DNA of 64,000 nucleotides from the NCBI GenBank assembly GCA_023313575.1, contig JAJTTP010000004.1, positions 1,116,001-1,180,000 of the forward strand. The letters run 5' to 3'. Position 1 is the stretch's first letter. Each line of letters starts with the position of its first letter. Both the position numbers and the translations under genes were made by a program. This DNA is from Eutypella sp. D-1. Lineage: Eukaryota > Ascomycota > Sordariomycetes > Xylariales > Diatrypaceae. Positions 47,434 to 59,065 of the stretch are shown one piece after another. A model generated the notes under the pieces. The model worked only from the letters and a program-made list of their open reading frames with translations. It was not told the origin of the DNA and did not search any database.

Positions 47434-49524
47434 ACCATGTAATTGTGTTTATATATATATATGTGTGTGTGTGTGTGTGGAAAACTATAGGATAGAAGAG
47501 AGGGGATACCTAATATTGTTCGTTGGTTGTTTTGCTTTTAGGACGATGGCATAGCGAAGACATTGGTGCCGGACCAAAATGTGGAGGGTAATTGTATTTA
47601 ATATCATATATTCGCGATTTTAAGCATGACTACTTATGCGGATTGGCCATTACTCTTTTTCTTTCTTTCCTTTCTTTTTGGTTGATGCTTTGGCCCCTAT
47701 TTTGGCAGCTTCCCTCTCTCTCGGCCTATCAATATCCATCGCCATGGCGAGGAAATGATAAGATGGGCTGTCTCGGGGAATGAGTTAACGCGTTTAGTGT
47801 ACCTCGGCTCTGTGATCTTATTTCTGGGTGGCTCTCGTCTGGGGTTTAATGGTTACTTAGAAATCATCAGACGACCATGGTCTAGTCAAGAAGATTTCAG
47901 AGCCGTGCAGCCGAGTATACGGCAGGTAGATCGGGCCTCCATGTCTCCAGCTCAGAATGTGGTATCCAGTGTGCCGAAATGCCGCGAGAGAGCGCCTAGT
48001 AGATGATAGGTAGTAAAATATTACCTCACGTGAACATTCGTGGTTCATAATACGGCCGTTTGCGGTCTCTTGCGGCTATAGGTGGTCCGTCTATGGTGTG
48101 CATGGTGCGGTGGTGGTCACGAAGACGTGAGCGGAGACCCTGAGGTTATAACCGTTCGAGGTACCGGGGATCTGGAAATGGAGGCCCGAGGTTCGACGCG
48201 GCCGCATAATAGAATGCGACATGTATAGGAGGTAGGTGATGATATAAGCTCATAAGCAGCAATGCAATATCACGTAAGGACCACCAATCCTGAATAGATG
48301 CTAGACCACCAGGACGGATCAGATTCTAGAACGTCGTTGATGAGAAAGCATCGTCTTCAGAGAGGCAGTTGCGATCGGAAGGACTACCGACGGACGACTC
48401 TCCGTAGGATTACACGACGCGGTTGCTTATCCGCCCCGCTCCGTTATAGCATGTTGACAACTTATTATGGTGATGATGCTTTTCCAGGTTTTCTAGCAGC
48501 CCTGCACAGTACAAATAGATGACTTCATTGGTTATGCTGTCCTTCCTCTTGATTGAGCTGTACGTACCTAGGTGTGTATCCTAGCTTACTAAGTAGGTAT
48601 GTAAATAACCGATAACCAGATCTAAATCAGCCCCACCAAGCTTATACAAGCTTAGGGTTCATTCTAACACGGTACCGAAGCTGGAAGCTGCGCACTTGGG
48701 CAGTTACTAATCACGGAAATAGCAGATAGCTTTATAGAATAACAGGGAAAATGGCTGGTTTGGGTGTAATATTAGAGCCCCTTTGGCGGGGACGTGGCCT
48801 ATAGGTGTCAGGAAAGGAAGGCGCCCAATTTTTAAACTATAGACCAAAAAGGTACCTTACCACCTTTCCAGTTGTAGGTATGGATATACGGCGCGGGCGA
48901 TACGTACCGTACCATGCCAGGTCTTGCAAGATATGGAGTTTCCCGTAATACTTGCCAAGGCGTTAATTCCGTATCGGGGAGGTGAAGTTGCCCTTTTCGG
49001 TAGGTGGGTTTGAACACCTCGATGGCATCCTTGTCAATTAATGGTTGACCTCGATGTCGCCGAACGCAGGGTCCCTTTTCTTCAGTCATAAGGCCAGTCA
49101 CTCCAGTAAGACGAGTATTCGGAAATATACTCCGCTAAACACGCTATCGGCCGAGCGAGTCCAGGATGCTTCCTCGTTTTGTCGACAGCGACCTGCTAGT
49201 TCGGGCGAGAGCGCCTTACGGTTCGCGTTCTGGGGCAGTTGCGAGCATACGACCATGAGACGTATCGTGGCCTATGTCCCTTTGGCTTCCAGGAGGTTTC
49301 CGCTACCTTCCCGTTACAGAGCAGGATATCGGCTTGCCGCAACCCCCGCGCTCATCCGGGCGAGTATATAATGGCTGCTCTCAGCCCTCTTCACAGGAAC
49401 AGGTAGTTGAGAGTGCAGATCATCGAAGATCCTACCACTGACTCGGAGACCAACCCTGTTTCCACTGATATACATACTTGCATACCTATCAGCCTCATTT
49501 AGGTTATTCTTCGAACCGCCCAAG
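47434..49524. other. Intergenic region
   Basis: About 2.1 kb with short unsupported frames only, including one at 48832-49101 on the minus strand with no family resemblance. It starts with a TA/TG dinucleotide tract and carries a TAGGTA-type cluster at about 48560-48605. Confidence 0.5.
47450..47479. repeat. (TA)n(TG)n microsatellite
   Basis: Alternating TA then TG dinucleotides directly after the siderophore transporter stop, within its probable 3' UTR. Confidence 0.8.
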
Positions 49525-50342
49525 ATGCTCTTCAGCAAGGCCTTCCTCGGCACCGTCCTAGCGGGTGCCCTGTCCGTTGTCAACGGTAAGGACATCCCAG
49601 CGCCTAACTCCTCATGTTGAACCTAAACTGACCATCCGAAGGATTGGCTGTGCCCGCCCCGCAACAGCAGCAGCGTGATGAGTCCCTCCTCGAGGCGCGC
49701 AGCTTCGGCAATGGGATGCTGCTGCGCATCATGCCACTAGGAGCGTCGATCACGCACGGAGTGGGCTCGAGCCAAGGCAACGGGTACCGGGTGTTCCTGC
49801 GGGACCGCCTGAACGGCAACGGTAACGACGTACAGTACGTGGGGAGCAACGGGAGGGACGCGACGATGTCGAACCCAGACAACGAGGGGTGGCCGGGCTT
49901 CATCGTGGACGAGGTGAAGCGCAAGGCTGAGGAGAACGTGGGGAGGCTCCGGCCGAACCTGGTGCTCATCAACGCCGGTACCAACGACTGCACGCGCAAC
50001 ATCGACATTCCCAACGTCGGCGTGCGCGTCGCGCGCCTCATGGACGCCGTCTGGGCCGGCTCTCCCGGTGCTACCATTGTCATGTCCACGCTCCTCCGCA
50101 ACAGGGCCGCCCCCGACAACGTCAACGCCTACAACGAGCAGATTAGGGGTCTTGTCTGGGACTGGCAGAACCAGGGCCGCCGCATCGTGCTCGCTGATAT
50201 GCAAGGCCCCGGCAGCCCTGGACTAGACCTCATCCCTGATGGCACTCACCCTAACGACCGTGGCTTCGAGATGATGTCGAACATTTGGTACGACGCCATC
50301 GCTGATGCGGACAGGCGCGGCTACCTCCAGCCTCCCCAGTAA
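49525..50342 (+). CDS. Secreted SGNH/GDSL hydrolase (CE3-like carbohydrate esterase)
   Basis: Two exons, 49525-49585 and 49642-50342, give 253 aa. The 56-bp intron has donor GTAAGG and falls right after the signal peptide. Residues 1-20 are a typical secretory signal (Lys then a hydrophobic stretch ending ALSVVNG). The catalytic set is complete: Ser56 in MPLGASITHG (block I), Asn135 in NAGTND (block III), and Asp220-x-x-His223 in DGTHPN (block V). The overall spacing matches carbohydrate esterase family 3, whose members remove acetyl groups from xylan, but other SGNH esters are possible. No cellulose-binding module is present. Expected location is extracellular. Confidence 0.9.
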
Positions 50343-52238
50343 AGAAAGCCGGCAACTTGTTATCATTTAAGATGCCTGTATTATATGATGCAAGGAACTT
50401 TTCACTGCATCACCGCACCAACCCTGAGACGTATATATTTGGTTAGAATAACCTAGAGTAAACAATTACAATCAGCTCTGCTTATTCCAAATTCAAACCA
50501 CATTTTGTTAAGGACATGTCAAGTTGCTTTTGAGTTGACAGGACTCACCTTTCCAACTTACAAACGAGACTGTAACAAGGTAACTTTGAATATGTAGTTA
50601 ATTCGTAAGGATATATTTCATTTTGGCGCGAAAAACTTCCCGAATGATGCATTGCTTTCCAACACTTCGAATGCAACTAACCCCCGATTTATGCATATAA
50701 CGCGATAGATGCCGATGTGGGGTAGGATAGCGAGATCACGTGGCCTAGGAGACTACATGGCATCGCAGCTACAAGCCTACACATTGAATGTCAAGCCTCG
50801 GTGACCTGCCTGAAATTTAACTAAACTTTTTTTCCCCAAAAGTCTGGTTGATATAAACGAGCATTCAGGAACAATTCATTCGTCTCTGTCGGTAGGAATC
50901 AGAACAGATGTGGTATATCGACAAGCAGGTTTGGCGGGGACACTCAGTAGGCGCGCCACACGCATGAATTGGCGGAGGACTTACAATATGTAAATGTGCT
51001 GCATGATGGGATAGCTCATGCCACATCTTCACTGGGAATGAATATGCAGATAACTCTAAAGCTTCCTAAGCCATAATCGTACAGCTTGCACATTTTTGCC
51101 CATTTGTTCGTGTATAATCAATTTACGTCGAATGCATTCAGCCGTAATGGCCTATCTTTAAGTTTACATGCGAGCAGATAATGGACTGTGATCGAGTAGA
51201 GACTTTTTTAATTCTCAAAAATAAATACTATAAGACCGCATTTAAATCATTATGGAGAAGCTTTAAGAATATAGTAGGGATGGTAGTTAATAATAGATGT
51301 TAGATGGCTGACCAACCTGGATAACCAATAAAAAGGTGTGGCCAAAACATTGGCAAAAAAAATTGGTTTGAAAAGGAGGACCCGCCACTGACCCAGGAGC
51401 TCTAAGTCTCCCCCTCCGAGATTCCATGTCAGGTTACTCCGGGAACGCAGAATAAACGTGCCGAAGCACTGAAACGCCAGACAGAACCCGATATGAGCAG
51501 AGCTGACCGCTGTAGTTAGTACCTAGCTGTGAAGCGGAGGAGGGGGGTGGGGTAGGAAGGGAGGTGGAGGGAAGTGTCCGGGGAGAGGTGCCCACACCCG
51601 GGTTCGAATCCTCAACTCTAGAGAAGAGGGCGGGGCCCTTTACCAACTGAGCTACAGCGGCATTCTGGGTGTGGGTGATAGACTGCCACCTTAAACGAAC
51701 TTATCTGTCTACCCCTCGGGTAATCCAAGGCAATTCGCCATACCTTTCATAGTACACACCTAGACCTCGGGACATTCTGGCATTACTTCAATGCTTTCCC
51801 ATAGGTGCACAGATGTTAATCTACGCTACCAAGATATGCACCTTTACCTAGGTAGCGAATTACCATTATTCATCCCTTCGGGTCCTGTGCTTCCTACATG
51901 CATCCGTATCAGAAGTTCAGAGGAAGCTACCAATATGGTTGACTGGATTCATTATCTTCAACGAATGAGGCATATACATATACAGAGCCTTGATATTATC
52001 ATTCTACATGTTTCAAGCACAAAAGTAAATGAATTTCGGGTCTAGGCTTAATACCACCACAGAGTGTCGGGTCATAATCGTATTTTACTCATAGTACATA
52101 TGCATGGTCTCATACTGAAGCAAGTTATCCGTACTTCTCATATGCGATTCAATTGGAATACAAGCCTCTCCGAGACCATATATTGCCATTCTGATCTTGG
52201 GTCGTTACTAGCTCGTCAAGTATTCACCGGGATACAGC
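50343..52238. other. AT-rich intergenic region
   Basis: About 1.9 kb with low GC and no coding frame. It contains only the tRNA-like sequence near 51.6 kb. The AT bias may reflect old repeat-induced point mutation, but no source repeat was recognised. Confidence 0.5.
51589..51661 (-). pseudogene. Degenerate tRNA-like sequence
   Basis: Read on the minus strand it starts GCCGCTG followed by a good A box (TAGCTCAGTTGG, 51643-51654) and has a B-box-like GATTCGAACC (51601-51610), within exactly 73 nt. The D stem pairs with a wobble, but the T stem does not and the acceptor stem pairs at only about three of seven positions. The invariant G53-C61 pair is broken. A CTT triplet falls in the anticodon position. 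It is best read as a decayed tRNA or a tRNA-derived fragment. Confidence 0.45.
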
Positions 52239-53314
52239 TCAGTCATCCAGTTCCATATCAGCAACAGCCTCCTCCAGGCTGTACTCCTCCTCTTCCTCTT
52301 CCCCTTCCTCTTCCTCTTCCTCTTCCTCTTCCTCTTCCTCTTCCTCTTCCCCTTCCTCTTCCTCTTCCTCTTCCTCTTCCTCTTCCTCTTCCCCTTCCTC
52401 TTCCTCTTCCTCTTCCTCATCTACTCGGATAAAAATATCTTGCTCATCCCTGTAGGCGATATACTCACCACTATAAGCGTCATACCTGCCGGTGGTATCC
52501 TTATGCTTGCCACCATTACCATAGTACTCGACGCTCTGAACCTCTTCCAGCCCCACGTCAGCCATGGCATCTGCCAGGTCTTTATCCTCGGCCTCCTGTT
52601 TGGCCACCTCCCTCGCCTTTTTGTTCTTTCTCCAGTCTTCCATCTCAGCCACCCATTTACCTTCCTCAATGCCTTTCAGTTCGGCGGAAGATACCTCCGG
52701 CAGCTTGTCCCATTTGTCACGCATATAGTAATAGTCCATGATTTCCTGATTATCTCCATGGAGTTGCTTCAGAGACTCTGAGAACTTGTGAACCTCTGTA
52801 GCGAGCTTTCCATATTGGTGTTTCATGCGCTCGTACGGGTGGACTTCGTTGTATCTTTCGTGAGAGCTCACAAGCCATGCAGTAAGCTTGCTGAAGGGGT
52901 CTGTGCATTTCTCATGGTACCACTGTATGGTCCTCATGATGGTGTTCCAGAATTCCGAGATGCCCAACTCCGCTATCTTGTTGTAAAAGCCGCTAGCTAG
53001 TGTCGCATTGGCTCGTGCGAACGCTATCGTGAGTGCGTTTTCCAAGTTCGGCTTGGTTAGTTTGCCGTAGTGTGCGCGAATTGCATCCTGTCCGGTGAAT
53101 ATGCAGTTAGTATTCGAACTCCGATGAACTTCGGGGATATTATTGTATTAGAAAGTACCTTGAGATCCCAGGCATCGAATTTGATCAGCTGAATCCGATA
53201 TTGGGGGTGGTCAAGCTCGAACGCAATGCGTGGAATGAGGTGCTTGAGTTGAGTTTGCTTCCATCTCGCTCGGGGAGGTCGTGTACCGTCCTTGAAGCGT
53301 CGTCTACGCACCAT
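52239..53314 (-). CDS. Hypothetical protein with microsatellite-encoded poly-Glu C-terminus
   Basis: Two exons on the minus strand, 53314-53159 and 53087-52239, give 334 aa. Intron 53088-53158 is 71 bp (donor GTACTT, acceptor ACAG) and phase 0. It joins KFDAWDLK to DAIRAHYGKLTKPNLENA. The N-terminus is strongly basic (MVRRRRFKDG). The middle is helical and charged (YHEKCTDPFSKL, YYYMRDKWDKL), and a Lys/Glu coiled-coil-like stretch lies at about residues 185-215. From about residue 270 the protein is almost pure Glu with occasional Gly, encoded by the hexanucleotide repeat, and ends EEAVADMELDD. No family was recognised. The weak GTACTT donor and an in-frame upstream extension without ATG leave the N-terminus less certain. 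Confidence 0.62.
52284..52419. repeat. (TTCCTC)n hexanucleotide repeat
   Basis: About 22 units of TTCCTC/CCTCTT with scattered CCTT variants. On the minus strand it reads GAG/GAA codons, giving the acidic tail of the overlapping gene. On the plus strand it would encode Leu-Pro repeats in a frame without other coding evidence. Confidence 0.92.
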
Positions 53315-54645
53315 CTTGATAGACTCAGATGCTGACGATTCTGGTTGCTTGTGAAGTTGCTTATGAGGTTGCTTGTTATAAGATGATGATGATGAATGGG
53401 TGAGAGAGAAATTGGTGAGGGATGAATAGGTGAAGAAGATAAAAGTTTTGCTACGTTTGCGGTTTTGGTTTTGGTTTTGGTGGGAGGCAGATGACGCAGT
53501 TGCCTGTTTTGCAAGCAACCTCGGGGGCAACCATGGATGTTAGGAAGGCACGATGCTTAGAGGACAAGAGGGGTAGATACATACTAGGTAGATACAAACC
53601 TAGGTCCTGTACTAGGTACCTACCTGTCTACAATAGGTATCTTATGTACCTACCTAGGTACCTAAGTACATGTAGTTCGATATCTACATGTATGTAGCTA
53701 GGTATTTGAATGTACACTCGTTAATCTCATTGCTCAGAAATGGAAATTAGGAGAATGAAACGCATCGCGGGGCCTCAAATCCGCAGGAGAGTGTATCGGG
53801 CTACACTCCCTTCCAAGGTTGCCCAGGTGGGTTACGCGAGCCCATCGTTAGTAGGGTTAATAAGCAACAGGATTAATCTGTGCTAACGTACCAGCTTTTC
53901 GTAATAGCGATGGGTGCACATGCTACTTAACACTTAACTTACAAAGTTCAATTGAATGTAAGTATATACCTTTCTAGGTAGGTGCGCCTTCCCTCCCCTC
54001 CGGCCCTTCCCTTTCCCCCTTCCTATGGACTCCATTTTGATATTAATTCCATACACAAGAAGCTGATAACATAATGGGAAGTAGAGAGGCTGATGGGATG
54101 ATTGGTGGAGAGAACGAAAGTGGGGCCATATTAGGAGATAAAGGGGTGGGCATTTCAACTAGGATGCCCTATTGTATACCCCTGGAGATGAAAGCCAAGG
54201 TAAAGATATCATTCACATGCAGCACTTAGGGATAGAAGATACACTCACTTCAGTACCTACATACCTAAGTATTATCCTTCGGACGGCCAAATCTGAGTAC
54301 TCAGATCAAATATTTCGATAGGTAGGTACCTAACTATCTGCTTAAGCACCATAAATACCCCACAGAGCCTAATAGTTGTGGTCTATGTAAATAGCGAAAT
54401 ACCTAGCTTTGATTGCATTTACTTGCTACTGAGATACCCAGGTCCTTGAAAATTATGTACATAGAAGAATCGTGGCCACACTGCGCCTCTGTGGCGAGAG
54501 CAGGTCGATGGGATTCAAAATGCGAGATTGTATCCTCCAGTTCCCCCCAACCCCCCTCCAAGGTAGTTAATACAGCAAATCTGTTAGGCTATGTCCATAA
54601 TTCATCCGGCGGCTCTCCTTAGTAATGTCCCCCACAGAGAGCAGG
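53315..54645. other. Intergenic region rich in TAGGTA motifs
   Basis: No coding signal. The stretch 53,565-53,710 and again 54,255-54,335 are dense in TAGGTA, CCTAGG and ACCTACC motifs. Confidence 0.5.
53571..53707. repeat. Cluster of CCTAGGTA/GTACCTAC palindromic motifs
   Basis: Overlapping copies of TAGGTA, GGTACCTACC and CCTAGGTACC are packed into about 140 bp. The same short motif recurs singly elsewhere in non-coding parts of the window. Confidence 0.7.
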
Positions 54646-56143
54646 TCAATTATTTGGCGGATGGAATTGAGGAATCCTGGCGTCGTACCATGGCCCGTCG
54701 AACTCAGAGTCGTCTACCTGGGGGTCTTTGTAAACGCTTCGAGTGCCCGACCCAGCCTTGAGGAGGGTAGGGATCTTTCCTGCGTGGAACACGGCATTGA
54801 AATGACGGTAATAGCGTTTCGAGAAGTGCGCAGTGCAGAAAGTGTGCGTCTTGAGCACCTCGAAGTGTTCAAGATGCGGGAAAAGTCGTTCTCGTAGATG
54901 GGACTTTTCTGCCGTGTCAAGGGAGTCAAAGAACCACAGCTCGGGGTGATTGTAGATAACCACTTCTTCGCTCAGCGGCTCCGCATCATTGGGAAAGCCA
55001 TCAACTGCCGCCCTCAATGGATAGAGGCATTGACAATGGTCGAGCTCCAGAGTGTCGACCCGAACATGAGTGACATCAGTGAAGAATTTCGTTGTTATGT
55101 TGATGAGCAATTTCCACTTAGGACATAAGAGAGTATACTGGCAATCTTCGTCCTTAACATGAACTGGGAAGCGAATGTCTATGACAAGATTGCGAACACG
55201 AGTCATAAAGGTTGAATCCAGGCACAGAGGCTTCGGCTTCCCCCAGTCCATTTTACCGTACGGCAAGATCTTCACACCATGCTTGGATCCTAGCCGTCGG
55301 TATGCCACGACAGAGTCTCTCTTTACCCTGCGCGACTGGGTGCGCGCCCCAGAGTCGAAACAACGCCTGAGTTTCAATTCCGGTTCTCCAGAGTGAGCCC
55401 GAGGATCACAAATGGCCGCTGTCTCTTCCTGGGCAGAAACTCGTACCGAGTCTCTCAGGGGGTCGAAGGGGATCCCCGATTTCGTTGGTTTACCGTATTT
55501 TGCAACAGCAATGGCCCGCCATGCGCGATTTAGGTAGTAGAATGGAATATGGTTCCATGATCGATAACCATATATTTGTAGGTGAACTGGTGGCGCTGAT
55601 CCTTTTAGATCAATAAGCCGACAACCGGTGTTGTAGCGGTTGTAATACTCATGGTGACCCACATAAACGAGATCTCTAGGGCTAACCCCGTTGTGTGGGG
55701 GGGTTCGAAAGCCTGCCTCGAGCTCGACAGGAGCTACTGTATGCTCGATGATCATGAGCTTCAGCTCGTAGGTCAACTTTGAAATGTGATCTATTGCCAT
55801 AGAATCGTCATTTCGTGGCGGCGGGGTGTTTGGATGCCTGTAGTCTCTTTCGAAGTGACAGGATCGAAACGTTTCTTCCTCGCTTGGAGACTTGAAACTC
55901 GACTCTCGCGACGTCCATGGCTCAAAATCTTCACTCGGGTGAGCCTCGCATTTGATGAACTGTCGTGCCTCTGCCAAGATCAAGTCCCAGCTTCGGGGTG
56001 CCTCGGGGTTAATCTTGATGACGAGACTGGGATCCTTCGGATCAATAGTCTTCAAGCCGGAGTTCTCGTGTCTGCGAGGTAATTAGCTTTATTTTCGCAG
56101 TATAATAAATAATTATGCACAATTACCTTATAGGTCCCGCCAT
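54646..56143 (-). CDS. Hypothetical protein with F-box/2EXR-like N-terminal segment
   Basis: Two exons on the minus strand, 56143-56127 and 56071-54646, give 480 aa. The 17-nt first exon encodes MAGPI and part of Arg. Intron 56072-56126 (GTAATT donor, GCTAATT branch, GCAG acceptor) joins it to HENSGLKTIDPKDPSLVIKI. Around residues 100-205 the pattern ISKLTYELKLMIIEHTV, then HLQIYGYRSW and YYLNRAWRAIAVAKYG, recalls the fungal 2EXR/F-box-like hydrophobic module (leucine-rich, ELR..I). Typical domains of that kind lie in proteins of unknown function. The rest is charged, with no membrane segment and no further domain recognised. The tiny first exon is the only in-frame ATG found near the 5' end. 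Confidence 0.7.
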
Positions 56144-58209
56144 GTTTTATGTGTTGTGATCGAGACGTCTTATACCGTGGAAGAGAAATGTATGTATTAC
56201 TCCTGGCCGTATTTATCTGGCTAGGATACGTCAATCACACCTCAAGTATGTGATGACTATCTTCAGGTACGTCTTGGTCAGCCGGAATCAGAATAGAGAG
56301 GTTATGAAAGACCACTGCATTAGGTGAATCTAACGATTGGGATCAAAAACCTACCGCGTTCGAAATATGTATAAGACACGAGACGTAATATTCAGTGAGA
56401 TAATATAGAATAACAAGACGTTGAAGCCACCGTAAGGTTGAATGCAACAACAGATGAGCTAGGATTGCTGTAATTTGATATATGAAAGGAGGTGAGCTAA
56501 CCTTGAGCTTCAACATCCAGCGGAACATAAGGTATGGGTGATAAATAAATAGATATTGAAAGTTGAAATCGAAAGCTATGCCATGTTTGGTGTTTCAATA
56601 GGAGATGCGGTGTCTAGGCATGTGACAATACGAGGGAATGAACCATAAGAGAGAGAAAAGCACAATAGTCAAACAAGATGTCCGCTGCACTGCATGTAAT
56701 ACGTACGCGCGCAAGTGTTTCCTCTATATTATAATCACAATATGTATGAAACACTATGCGGTAACTATAGATAACATATAACAAGAATAAGTCCTAGTAG
56801 ATAGAGTGAACCATTGAATCTACCACCTATCGTATCAGAATAGAGATGATATATAGATGATAGTACTCAAATCTCAACTAATGCCACTTCATATACTTCT
56901 AGTTTAAACATAATAGTAGACTAATCAGTGAGGGCTTTACCATTCTCGAGGAAATAGACCTTATGTCGTAACCAAAAAGGCATATATTTTGGGCCCAAAA
57001 GGGCCCTGCTACGGCTCAGGGAAAAGGAAGGAAAAGAAGGAATCTTCCCAACCTTGGCCCGGGTGCTCCCTATTTATAGATCGCCAGTGTGGGCCCAAAA
57101 GGGCCCACATGCTGGTTGCGACATCATATCATTGGATGTTTTTTGATGGAATATGATATACTCTTTGCTTGATAGTGAGGGAAGGCAGAACGCTTGCCGA
57201 TATGAATGAGGAATTAATATTGAGAATTGTAGGGATGCCACTACGAGCCTTCCTTTAGCTACAGTTTGGCTCTTTCGCTACAGTTTGGCTTTTCCTTCAT
57301 GCCAGATATACTGTATGGGGGTGGGGGTGGGGGTTTGGCGTAGAAAGATTTGAGGTTTGTTATACGTACGCGTCCATGGGGACGGAGTGCTGTGTAGTTT
57401 TATCCAGTCTATTCATTACTGGCAATACTTCTCTGACTTTGCTCACCAAACAACTCAGATTGCTACTGAAAAGAAACCCGACCCAAGTAGTCCGAAGAGC
57501 CTAGACTAGATTCTTCCCAGAACATATTTCAAAACGTACGTATCACATTCAGAATATAGAAGGAACGTGTATAAGAGAGCCCTAGGTTACCTAAGACTAG
57601 AGTAGCCCCCTACGTATATACCCTGGCGCTCACCACACTCTAGGTCCCCTGTTTTACTATATCTGATCCATCTGCAGCATAGAATAGCTCCGCCTAAGTG
57701 AAGCTCAAGTGGCCGTGACAGTACGTATGATAGAAAGCCCAGAAAATCAGCATGGGGGTTGAGAATCACTATACGGCATGTTCATGGAATGCACATGACG
57801 ACCGTACGGAGGATGGTATGCTTGGGGTTATGGGGTTAGGGATGATGTAAAGGATATTGACAATCCTGTTAGGCTGTTCAGCAAACTCAGGTGTTGAACT
57901 AATGTGGAAAGCGCTCAGTTACAAACACGGAAATACACAACGATAGAAGAAGAGTAATGGGCCGTGTGCGCAATGGATATCACACTTGAGGGAGTTGTGC
58001 GAAATGATACGTTATCTCGCGTTGTTCCCAGCACTATTGCCTACGTAACATTCGAAGCGGAGACCCACTCAGCCCCTATGTTACATCCGCCAAGCAATTA
58101 GGGGTTCGCAGTGGAGCCTCTTCTGGGGCTGTCCGCGTCAGGCTTGGTCAGGATGCAAGACCAACCATCTAGTTCTCAATAACGCCGATCTCGTCCAATC
58201 AATTAGGAA
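56144..58209. other. AT-rich non-coding region, possible decayed LTR
   Basis: About 2 kb without coding frames. It contains two GGGCCCAAAAGGGCCC copies exactly 100 bp apart with TATTTATA between them, and a short GCTACAGTTTGGCT direct repeat at about 57258-57290. The remainder up to the tRNA gene shows nothing else. Confidence 0.5.
56991..57106. repeat. Two 16-bp GGGCCCAAAAGGGCCC copies flanking a TATA-like motif
   Basis: Copies at 56991-57006 and 57091-57106 are identical. The segment between holds a purine-rich stretch and CCTATTTATAG. In minus-strand reading the order is a TATA box followed by a CT-rich leader, as in fungal LTR promoters. No internal retroelement genes or certain ends were found. 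Confidence 0.5.
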
Positions 58210-58300
58210 GCCCGTTTGGCTCAGCGGTAGAGCGCCTCACTAGTACTGTCTTTGACCTCCTGCTATGAGGAGGCGACTGGTTCGACTCCAGTAATGGGCA
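58210..58300 (+). tRNA. tRNA-Thr (anticodon AGT) with 19-nt intron
   Basis: The acceptor stem GCCCGTT pairs perfectly with AATGGGC, and A73 is at 58300. D stem GCTC/GAGC, anticodon stem CCTCA/TGAGG and T stem ACTGG/CCAGT are all complete. The loop is CT-AGT-A-A with anticodon 58242-58244. A 19-nt intron occupies 58246-58264, directly after position 37, the canonical eukaryotic tRNA intron site. A and B boxes are intact. The AGT anticodon is read as IGU after A34 deamination and decodes ACU/ACC/ACA. It lies 0.77 kb upstream of threonine synthase, probably by chance. Confidence 0.96.
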
Positions 58301-59065
58301 ATTTCTTTTTCTTTTTTGGTCGTAACCATGATTCTATAGCAAATGCTGTGTTTCCGGCCTGAGCTGAAAGAAGTGCTGGAGGATAAAGTCAAGATTTCTT
58401 TAGCATTTGGAGGTGACTCGTAGCTACATCGTTTTTTTAATTCATGTTCAGGAAGGAAGATGTTAGTCTGTACTCCGTATACATGTCGTGTCGAAGCAAT
58501 GCTTGCTCAAATATTGATAGAGATACCAGCGCTACATAGACAAGCTAGCAGGGCAAGTAAAAGGCTTAATTGCATACTCATATGATATGTAAGAATGCTT
58601 ACCTCCAGAGCTGGCAGTCCTGATCGATCTCCTTCCCACACCTGTGTCGGGTCTGTCCCTTGCAGCTGCCACCCTATCGGCTATCTAAAAATTGGCATTA
58701 CCCAGATAGACTTAGCCAAAAGAGGCTAGAGCAGGGCCAAGAGCCAGGAGCCCTGCAAATGACCAATACGGGCTGCGGACTGGACCCCTTCTACCCCTCG
58801 CCCCACTATTAACCACTTTACCAAGCACGCCTTTACTATGTACTGATGTACTATGTATGCATGCATGTACAAGCAGAATGACAAGCGATCTCGGCTCGAA
58901 TTTTAGAGTCAAATGGGTTGATGCGAATTTCTTCTCAGAAAACATTTGACCTGATTTTCTTCCCATTTTCACAGAAATTGAGCGCTTCCCTTGTACAATT
59001 AAACTCCTCCGTAGGACCAACAAATTTTAAACGAGCTGCCTTTTTTTCCTTTTTTTTTCTCCATA
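58301..59065. other. Promoter region of threonine synthase
   Basis: Non-coding. A TGACTC at 58414-58419 matches the core recognised by Gcn4/CPC1-type bZIP regulators of amino-acid synthesis, but it is 650 bp from the start and may be chance. T-rich tracts directly precede the ATG. Confidence 0.45.
58306..58317 (+). terminator. RNA polymerase III terminator of tRNA-Thr
   Basis: T5 then T6 runs begin 6 nt after the mature tRNA end, the normal Pol III stop signal. Confidence 0.85.

Noticed and set aside
48832..49101. Minus-strand frame of 89 codons
   Set aside because: It reads like protein in places but could not be extended by splicing or tied to any family.
52064..52432. Plus-strand frame ending in Leu-Pro repeats
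   Set aside because: It is only the complement of the hexanucleotide repeat; the minus-strand gene has a spliced upstream exon and a richer composition.
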